Both the position numbers and the translations under genes were made by a program. From contig JALFYY010000013.1 of assembly GCA_022783865.1 (NCBI GenBank), positions 1 to 64,000 of the forward strand: DNA of 64,000 nt, given 5' to 3'. Below the pieces are notes generated by a model. It made no database searches and was not told where the DNA came from. It was given only the letters and a program-made list of their open reading frames with translations. This document shows positions 57,086 to 64,000 of the stretch, one piece after another; position 1 is the stretch's first letter; each line of letters opens with the position of its first letter. The stretch comes from Bacteroidales bacterium (GTDB lineage: Bacteria > Bacteroidota > Bacteroidia > Bacteroidales > Paludibacteraceae).

Positions 57086-59485
57086 TTACAAGCCGAGATT
57101 CAATCGGAAGCGTATGCCCCAGTAGGGGGCGTTGGGGTCTTTCAGATGGGTCACCCGTCCCACAGCGTAGAGGTCGAGCACACGGAGAATATTGCCTATA
57201 CCGACACCTATTTCCACATACGGTATCCTGAGCGACTGCATTTCTGCAGGAAAAGGCACTACGGCCTGGTGGTTGGCGGACAAACTGCCGTACGCCATCT
57301 TCAGTTCGAGCAATTCTCTCAGACGCAGATACCTGATACCGGGAATACGGTTGAAAATCAGTCCTTGCATGTTCCAATGGGCGTGAAGCAGGAGATATTT
57401 GTCGGCAGCGAATTGGTATTGGTTCATCAGCGTAAAGCGGTACGGGTCGAACGAATACGATTGGTTGCCGTTCATGATTTCGAGCAAGGGGTATGGCACT
57501 TTGCCGACGATGATGCCTGCTTGCGCCATATAGTCCAATTCGCCGCAGATACCGAGGTTCACTTTTTGCCGTACCATCAGACTGAGTTTGCCGTATAGTT
57601 CTTCCTGCACCATCTGTGCCGTCTGGTAACTGCCGCCTTCTATATAGGCATACACCGTCGGGTAGCGCCCCGCTATATGCACACGGCGGAAGTAGCCGTC
57701 CACTTTCCTTTCTTGCCAACCCAATCGCACCATGCCGCTCAGTGTCTTGAACTTGTAACTCGGAATCTTGTGGTAGCCTGCCATAGGGTCGCCGTAGCCC
57801 ATATGCCCCACTTGCACCGAAAAGCGGGTTTCTATATTGTCGGTCCAGTCGTTCTCTGTCCAGAGCATCAGTTCCCTTCGGCGTGTGGCGGAGTTGACGG
57901 CGTGCGGATTGGTATAGAGGTTCTCCATAAGCCAGGTGGTGAAACTCATATCACCGTAGCCTATGCTGTTTTCGTAACTTAATCGGGTCATTTCGTTGAC
58001 CTCTGACCGTACGTATCGGTCGTGGTATTTAGCCCCGATGATATGCCTCCGGTCGGTGGGCAGTTGCACTTGTATCTGCCCTTTCCCTTTCCAGGCTTGG
58101 TCACGGAATCCATAGCTTGCATATGCTTCTAACGATACGTTTTTCCATAACTTGGCGTTGGTGCGCAGCGGCAAACCTATTCCTACGGTCTCTTGTGGAT
58201 TGAAGCTCGCAATGTCGGTGATGTTGCCTACATCTATGCAGGTGCCGGTCGGTATATAGCCCGTGTTAATAATCTCTGCTGCGAACTTTACTATTTTCAC
58301 TATTGGTAGGCGGCTCAGACTGTCCATTGCCGCCACTGCCGTCGAATCCGCAAAGGCGGAACGCAGTGTATCTGTGGATAGGACAGGCTGCGTAAATGGA
58401 ATCTCCTGCACTGTTCCTCTCAGGTGTTTGGTGAGGAGTACCGTAGGAAAGATATGCGAGGTGTCGCTCTTGACGGCAAAGTCGAAAATGGTGGAAAAGT
58501 CTTCGGTGGCGAGGGCATTGTGCTGATTGTAGGTCTGCTGTATTTGCAATGCACTTAGGTAGTTGATGCTCACTTCGCGCGGTACGCTCACGCTGATATG
58601 CCTCAGAGCATAAGTGGCGGAGTCAATAAGCATTTCGCCGTTGAATGAGAGCAGATAGGGGTTCTTGCTCTTGAAATGGAGCAGATAGTTCTTTTCTGTT
58701 CCCGAGCCGATACTGTCTGCCAAATAGTAGCGGTAGTAGCTGTTGCCCGTGCTTGACAGCGGACTGACGAAAGTCTTGCCGAAGATAGTGAGCGTATTGT
58801 GGTAGAAGTTGAGTGGTTTGTCGTTGCCGCCCAATAATACGGAATAATCGGTTTCGGTGAGCAATGTGCTTTGTTCTTCGGGTTGCTCTATTGCTATCCG
58901 TTGGTTGTGTGTCAGGCGATAGGTGCCGCGGGAGCGGTAGAGCGGAAGCAGATAAGTGGAGTCTTCGGTTTGGAGCATACCTTTTTGCAGGCTCTTCCAT
59001 AGGTAACGCTGCAAGTGCCGTTGCCGGATATCGCTGATGTAGAGTTGCTTGTCCTCTGTGAGGTCGTAGGTATAGCCGGTGTTCTGCGTGATGTCGTTCT
59101 GCCCGCGGTGACGCCGTACTTGTTCCATCAAGGGCAAAGCGGGATTGTTGCCCGGCACTAACAGTACTTCGTCCAGGATAGTGTTCTTCTCCTCCATAAG
59201 GATTTCCACGCCCATATAACTTTCCGGCTCTATTGGATAGTGCTGCGACTTGTATCCCACTGCCGAGATTACCAAAGTGCGTTTCTTGGTGAGCTCTGTG
59301 CGGAGCATGAAGAGCCCTTCGCTGTTGCTTGCGCATCCCGTTTGCGTGCCGCGATAATAGATATTGGCATTCTCGATGGGTTGCCCTGTTTGTGCGTCTG
59401 TCACGGTGCCGACAACGATGGTCTCGGCAATGGTGAGGGGCAGAAAGCCCAACAGCAGCACGATATGACAGAGCAGGCGTTTCAC
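57086..59485 (-). CDS. DUF5686 / carboxypeptidase-like regulatory domain outer-membrane protein
   Basis: VVGTVTDAQTGQPIENANIYYRGTQTGCASNSEGLFMLRT N-terminus; long beta-barrel region. Confidence 0.88.
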   Translation of the reverse strand: MKRLLCHIVLLLGFLPLTIAETIVVGTVTDAQTGQPIENANIYYRGTQTGCASNSEGLFMLRTELTKKRTLVISAVGYKSQHYPIEPESYMGVEILMEEKNTILDEVLLVPGNNPALPLMEQVRRHRGQNDITQNTGYTYDLTEDKQLYISDIRQRHLQRYLWKSLQKGMLQTEDSTYLLPLYRSRGTYRLTHNQRIAIEQPEEQSTLLTETDYSVLLGGNDKPLNFYHNTLTIFGKTFVSPLSSTGNSYYRYYLADSIGSGTEKNYLLHFKSKNPYLLSFNGEMLIDSATYALRHISVSVPREVSINYLSALQIQQTYNQHNALATEDFSTIFDFAVKSDTSHIFPTVLLTKHLRGTVQEIPFTQPVLSTDTLRSAFADSTAVAAMDSLSRLPIVKIVKFAAEIINTGYIPTGTCIDVGNITDIASFNPQETVGIGLPLRTNAKLWKNVSLEAYASYGFRDQAWKGKGQIQVQLPTDRRHIIGAKYHDRYVRSEVNEMTRLSYENSIGYGDMSFTTWLMENLYTNPHAVNSATRRRELMLWTENDWTDNIETRFSVQVGHMGYGDPMAGYHKIPSYKFKTLSGMVRLGWQERKVDGYFRRVHIAGRYPTVYAYIEGGSYQTAQMVQEELYGKLSLMVRQKVNLGICGELDYMAQAGIIVGKVPYPLLEIMNGNQSYSFDPYRFTLMNQYQFAADKYLLLHAHWNMQGLIFNRIPGIRYLRLRELLELKMAYGSLSANHQAVVPFPAEMQSLRIPYVEIGVGIGNILRVLDLYAVGRVTHLKDPNAPYWGIRFRLNLGL

Positions 59486-60381
59486 TGATGACGGTTGGCA
59501 GGGTGGTATTTGAGTATGGCTTGGCGCAAGTCTTGGATATCTATATGGGTATAGATTTCCGTCGTAGTGATGCTCTCGTGCCCGAGCAGTTGTTGGATTA
59601 CTCTGAGGTCGGCGCCGTTCTGCAGAAGGTGGGTGGCAAAACTGTGGCGCAATGTGTGCGGCGATATCTGTTTCTGGATACCGGCTTCCCGTGCCAGGGT
59701 CTTGGTGATATGGAAAATCATCGAGCGGGTCAGTTGTCTGCCGTAATGGTTCAGAAAGGCGATATCCACATACTCGGGTTTGATATCCAATTGATTTCTG
59801 TCTTGCAGCCAGTAGCCGAATTGTTTCATCGCTTCGGGCGAGATAGGTACTAAGCGTTGTTTGCTCCCTTTGCCCTCAACGAGCATATAACCTTCTTTCT
59901 GATAGATGTTCGAGAGTTTGAGGTTGACCAGTTCGCTTACGCGCAGCCCGCTGCCGTACAGCATTTCGATGATGGCTCGGTTGCGGTGCCCTTGCGCCGT
60001 GCTCATATCGATCTGTGCTATCATGTCGTCTATTTCCTCTACGGTCAGCACTGACGGCAGGCTGTAGTCCTGCTTGGGCATCTCTAACAGTTCTGACGGG
60101 TCGTTGTCGATATAGCGGGCATATACCAAAAAGCGGTAGAACGAGCGTACACCTGATAATATACGGGCTTGCGAACGGGGCTTGTTGGTGCTCTTGAACT
60201 GTTCGAACACGAAGGCTTGCAGGTCATCGAAAGTGGCGTCTTTAGGTTCTTTGCCTATTATAAGGAAATAGTCACGCAACTTCGTGAGGTCCTGTTCGTA
60301 GCCTGAGATAGTGTTCTCCGACAGCGATTTCTCTAACTTCAGATACGTATGATATTCTTTGTATATAGGCTCTTGGCTCAT
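59482..60381 (-). CDS. xerD: site-specific tyrosine recombinase XerD
   Basis: MLYGSGLRVSELVNLKLSN, HTLRHSFATHLLQNGADLRVIQQLLGHESITTTEIYTHI. Confidence 0.95.
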   Translation of the reverse strand: MSQEPIYKEYHTYLKLEKSLSENTISGYEQDLTKLRDYFLIIGKEPKDATFDDLQAFVFEQFKSTNKPRSQARILSGVRSFYRFLVYARYIDNDPSELLEMPKQDYSLPSVLTVEEIDDMIAQIDMSTAQGHRNRAIIEMLYGSGLRVSELVNLKLSNIYQKEGYMLVEGKGSKQRLVPISPEAMKQFGYWLQDRNQLDIKPEYVDIAFLNHYGRQLTRSMIFHITKTLAREAGIQKQISPHTLRHSFATHLLQNGADLRVIQQLLGHESITTTEIYTHIDIQDLRQAILKYHPANRHQ

Positions 60382-60992
60382 TGTCGTGTAGGTAGTTGTT
60401 TCCGCTTTGCGGCTTTCAGTTGTCCTCCTGTATCGTCAGGGTCAGGCTGCCGCATATCATACATGGGTAATATGCCTCTGAACTGTGCAGCATACGTTTT
60501 GCCGCCCTCGGTCTTCATTCGAATATCTATCAAGGCGGAGTCGCCTTTGTATTGCAATGTGAATCCGCCTTCGGTGAGGATGGTGATACGGCTGATTTGT
60601 GAATCGACGATATCCAGCAGGTATGCCCCCGATACATTGCCTTCGTAATTCATACCGGGTAGGAAGGTGAGAGGTGCAGCAGTCGTATCACTCTTGTAGG
60701 TGGTAGCCGGCAAGAGAGTGTCTTTGGGCGGAAGGAAAATATCGGAGAGATAGAAATTGGTGCCTGTCCCTCGGATAACTCCCAAAGAGTCCAGACCCAA
60801 TTTGGGTGAGTAGAGGTCGAGTACCACCACGTTGCGGTCGATATCGTCTTCGGCATAATAGGCGCCGTAGAAGAAGGCATAGCCCGTATTGAACTCCGTA
60901 GCGGAGTTGAGTTCAGGATGATTGACGGTATTGTTGCAACCTGCCATGCCGAGCAGACTGCAGATAGAGAGAATATAGGCGATACGTTTCAT
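60378..60992 (-). CDS. DUF4738 domain-containing lipoprotein
   Basis: Start refined to MKRIAYILSICSLLGMAGCNN. Confidence 0.75.
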   Translation of the reverse strand: MKRIAYILSICSLLGMAGCNNTVNHPELNSATEFNTGYAFFYGAYYAEDDIDRNVVVLDLYSPKLGLDSLGVIRGTGTNFYLSDIFLPPKDTLLPATTYKSDTTAAPLTFLPGMNYEGNVSGAYLLDIVDSQISRITILTEGGFTLQYKGDSALIDIRMKTEGGKTYAAQFRGILPMYDMRQPDPDDTGGQLKAAKRKQLPTRQ

Positions 60993-62239
60993 ATCTTTTG
61001 TTTTAATTGTCGTGTCGGATACCATGCTGCTACGAAACCGAGCAACAGTACTACCGCAGCGATAATGAGGATGTCCAACGCCTGCACTTCTACCGGGTAG
61101 GCACTGATGATATAGTTAGTGCCGTTGCCCAATTTGAGCCAGCCGAAATGCTCCTGACCGAGACAGACAATCAATCCCAGTACCAAGCCGATAGCAGAAC
61201 CCAAGGCGGAGATGAGCCAACCCTCGAAAAGGAATACCTGCTGTATCTGTTTGGGCGTTGCGCCTAAGTTGCTCAGGGTGCGGATGTCCTCCTGTTTGTC
61301 AATCATCAGCATAGAGAGCGAACCGATAATGTTGAAAGAGGCAATCATCAGGATAAAGACCAATAGTAGCGCTGTCATAGCCTTCTCTATCTTCATGATG
61401 CGGAAGAAGTCTTCCTGTTGCTCATAGCGGTTGCGGACGACAAAGTCATCGCCCAATAGCGTGCTGATTTTCTTTTGTGCCTGTTTGGTATTGGTGCCTT
61501 TCTGCAGCGACAGCTCTACGGCTGTAGCTTCCGTTTCGTCGTATTCGAACAGTTCACGGGCTAAAGGCAGTGATACGAGCATATAGCTGTCGTCGTATTT
61601 CGTTTGGTTGACGGCAAAGACACCCGAAATGAACACCCCTGCCTGATTGAAACTCTTGTCGGGACGTAGCATGTTTACGCGTCCCGTACGCTTGGGGGCG
61701 TAGAGTTTGATACCCGATACGAAGTGCGCACCGATACCGATATTATTGGCAAGCCCTTGTCCGAAAACGGCTCTCTCGAAGGCTCTTTGGGGAGGTGCAC
61801 CGCTGCCGTCATCGAAATAGTCGCAGACCGAGAAACTGCCGTCCACGATGATAGAGTCGATGGCGGTCAGTTGTTCGAAATTGTCGTCCACACCTTTGAG
61901 CAGGGCAGGCACTTGTTTGTCGTTATAGATGATGAGTGCCGTTTCTTCGACGGTCTCCGAATAGACAGCCACTTCGTCCATTGTCCTGAGTTGGCGGAAT
62001 GCTTCTGTGTCGGTGCGGAATGTTTTGCCCGTTGCAGGAGTTATTTTCAGTTCGGGGTCGAAGGCGGAGAACATCTGCTCCACCAGACTGCCGAAGCCGT
62101 TCATCACTGATAGCACGCACACCAAAGCCATGGTCACTACGCACACGCCGGCGGCACTCACGCCCGATACGATGTTGATGGCATTGTGACTTTTTCTGGC
62201 AAACAGATAGCGCCATGCTATGCGCAGCGACGGGTTCAT
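60989..62239 (-). CDS. FtsX/LolC-like ABC transporter permease
   Basis: RIAWRYLFARKSHNAINIVSGVSAAGV; MLMIDKQEDIRTLSNLGATPKQIQQVFLFEGWLISALGSAIGLVLG. Confidence 0.92.
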   Translation of the reverse strand: MNPSLRIAWRYLFARKSHNAINIVSGVSAAGVCVVTMALVCVLSVMNGFGSLVEQMFSAFDPELKITPATGKTFRTDTEAFRQLRTMDEVAVYSETVEETALIIYNDKQVPALLKGVDDNFEQLTAIDSIIVDGSFSVCDYFDDGSGAPPQRAFERAVFGQGLANNIGIGAHFVSGIKLYAPKRTGRVNMLRPDKSFNQAGVFISGVFAVNQTKYDDSYMLVSLPLARELFEYDETEATAVELSLQKGTNTKQAQKKISTLLGDDFVVRNRYEQQEDFFRIMKIEKAMTALLLVFILMIASFNIIGSLSMLMIDKQEDIRTLSNLGATPKQIQQVFLFEGWLISALGSAIGLVLGLIVCLGQEHFGWLKLGNGTNYIISAYPVEVQALDILIIAAVVLLLGFVAAWYPTRQLKQKI

Positions 62240-62251
62240 GCTCTTGCCGGC

Positions 62252-62587
62252 TTAGTGTTTGAGCAGTTCATCGATGTGCTCCATGCGCTCCATGGTCTCA
62301 TCGTTGTGGAATACGAGTTCCGGAATGATGCGCAGTTGATGGCGTTCGCGGTTGCCCATCTCGCCGCGTATCTTGCTTTTGTCGCTGTTCACTTTTTCCA
62401 ACACTGCCTCTTGCCGGTCTGTGGGGAAAATGCTCAGATAAACGTGTGCTATGCTTAAGTCGGGAGATATGCGCACTTCGCTCACCGAGATGAGTGTGCC
62501 GTGCAGACTGCGGGCATATTGCAGAAAGATGTCGCCCAGGTCCTTCTGTAGCAGACGGGCTATTTTTTGTTGTCGTGTTCCTTCCAT
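62252..62587 (-). CDS. rbfA: 30S ribosome-binding factor RbfA
   Basis: RQQKIARLLQKDLGDIF...ISVSEVRISPDLSIAHVYLSIFP...ELVFHNDETMERMEHIDELL. Confidence 0.9.
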   Translation of the reverse strand: MEGTRQQKIARLLQKDLGDIFLQYARSLHGTLISVSEVRISPDLSIAHVYLSIFPTDRQEAVLEKVNSDKSKIRGEMGNRERHQLRIIPELVFHNDETMERMEHIDELLKH

Positions 62588-62735
62588 AATGGTATGTATT
62601 ATATGTAAATTGTCAGATTGTCAAATCTATATGTAGCAAAACAAGGGAAAGGAGACGTATCTCTTTTCCCGGCTGTATTGTTTTTAGCGAATAGTTGATA
62701 CGGGGCAATCTGTCTCGTATCTGATATCCGATAAA

Positions 62736-62894
62736 TTAGAATTTGTGACGACCTTCGTCAGCTACGGTCAGTTTGGCACGACCTTTAGCGCGACGAGCAG
62801 CTAATACACGGCGACCATTAGCGGTAGCCATTCTTTCGCGGAAACCGTGTTTGTTACGTCTTTTGCGTTGTGAGGGTTGAAATGTTCTTTTCAT
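62736..62894 (-). CDS. rpmH: 50S ribosomal protein L34
   Basis: Manual translation [52 protein letters not shown]; absent from the ORF track because of its length. Confidence 0.97.
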   Translation of the reverse strand: MKRTFQPSQRKRRNKHGFRERMATANGRRVLAARRAKGRAKLTVADEGRHKF

Positions 62895-63063
62895 TGTTCA
62901 ATTCCTTTTAGTCCTTCTCCCGAAGGATGTGTTATTATCTCGTAATAGAGCCTTTTCTGAAAGGCGGGTGCAAAGGTACGGCAAAAAAATCAATCTCGCA
63001 AGTCTTTCGCCAAAATAAAGAGTAAAAAATCTTCCGTTTGCCGCTCAAACCTGACTGTGCAAT

Positions 63064-63093
63064 GTAGAGACGGAGCGTGCTTTGTCTAAATTG
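63064..63093 (+). repeat. dispersed motif GTAGAGACGGAGCGTGCTTTGTCTAAATTG
   Basis: Best match to 34703..34732. Confidence 0.65.
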
Positions 63094-63300
63094 TCCGATA
63101 TGCGACAGCTGTCGGAGCGTGGGAGTTTCGCCTGCGTTGTGTTTTCATGTGCCCGTCATCTCCATGCTTTTCCTTTAGGGTGAAGGAAGCCCGGTGGGCT
63201 TCCGATAGAGAGCGCGCCGCATAACTCCTATGCGGCGAAAAAGCGAACGGGAGAACAAAGGGATAGCGTACGGATATTTGCTCCGTATCGTTGCTGTCGT

Positions 63301-63367
63301 ATTCCTCTTTCAGCGGTCGGCTTGATATCGGCTGAATCACCCACTAATCACCCACTAATCACCCACT
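63301..63367 (+). repeat. 67-bp dispersed repeat, second copy, with 3 x AATCACCCACT (63335..63367)
   Basis: 63 of 67 bases match 13613..13679. Confidence 0.9.
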
Positions 63368-63524
63368 CTTGCAGGCTTATGGTTAGTTAACGGATAAGGT
63401 GAGGTGGCTTACTTTGTAGTATTCTGTCTTTTGTGTTTTGTCCTTATTCCTTTGCCCGATTGTCAAAGTTTTCGTATCTTTGCAGTCTCAAACTGCGATA
63501 ATGCATTATGATACATACTAATCT

Positions 63525-64000
63525 ATGAAGAAGATTCAATCCTTATTCTTAATGGCACTAACGATTATGTCAGTAAGTTGCAAACATCAGCAAGACACCG
63601 GTATCCGCTTGGAGAACCTTGATACGACCGCTGTCGCACAAAACGATTTTTATCAGTACGCTTGTGGCGGATGGATGGCTCTGCATCCTCTCACAGCTGA
63701 ATACAGCCGCTTCGGCTCGTTCGACAAATTAGCGGAAGACAACCGCGAACAAATCAATGGCTTGATTGGCGAAATAGCCCAAACTGCTCATACCGCAGGC
63801 ACAGTGGAGCAGAAGATAGCCGACCTATATTCTTTGGCTATGGATACTGCACGACGCAATCAGGAAGGTATAGCACCTGTGATGCCCGTCCTCATGGAAA
63901 TCGAAGCGTTGCAAAGCCGTTCTGAACTCTCTGCCGCTTTGGGACGGAGCATGCATTATGGCATGTTTGCGGTATATGTGGACGCTGACGAAATGAACAG
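63525..64000 (+). CDS. M13 family (neprilysin/PepO-like) metallopeptidase, N-terminal part (truncated by window edge)
   Basis: Lipoprotein signal MKKIQSLFLMALTIMSVSCK; NDFYQYACGGWMALHPLTAEYSRFGSFDKLAEDNREQI. Confidence 0.85.
   Translation, partial: MKKIQSLFLMALTIMSVSCKHQQDTGIRLENLDTTAVAQNDFYQYACGGWMALHPLTAEYSRFGSFDKLAEDNREQINGLIGEIAQTAHTAGTVEQKIADLYSLAMDTARRNQEGIAPVMPVLMEIEALQSRSELSAALGRSMHYGMFAVYVDADEMN

Noticed and set aside
63454-63467. GCCCGATTGTCAAA as a fourth copy of the dispersed TAGGGCTTGCCCG motif
   Set aside because: Only 14 nt match and they overlap the likely promoter region of the M13 peptidase gene.

Overview
The window looks like a chromosomal segment of a Bacteroidales-type bacterium. 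This is inferred from TTTG-N20-TAnnTTTG promoters, type IX secretion (T9SS) C-terminal sorting domains, PorQ, DUF2147, DUF4738 and DUF5686 proteins and HU-CCDC81/SPOR proteins. Most of it is housekeeping: acpP-fabF-rnc, rpsF-rpsR-rplI, rpmE (type B), malQ, rnr, pyrE, psd, deoC, pepD, ansA, clpC, nadB, pfkA-ispH-cmk-porQ, rpiB, queG, xerD, rbfA, rpmH, a tRNA-Arg(UCU) and others. Two things stand out. (1) At about 5.4-13.4 kb, a promoter, a cobalamin-riboswitch-like leader and a terminator-like hairpin precede a 386-aa secreted protein and a 2097-aa modular T9SS cargo. The large protein has tandem CUB-like/BNR_assoc_N-like repeats, a beta-helix, a DUF4465-like domain and a sorting domain. No btuB-like TonB receptor is present beside it, so it is a candidate T9SS-exported, B12-regulated surface system. 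(2) Many intergenic regions carry short tandem arrays. Most have an exact 11-nt period; others have periods of 7 or 8 nt. Several related copies occur tens of kb apart, sometimes inverted, alongside a ~110-bp dispersed repeat and two smaller dispersed motifs. One of those motifs abuts the truncation point of an IS982-like transposase remnant. All calls come from reading the sequence by eye; no database search was run.
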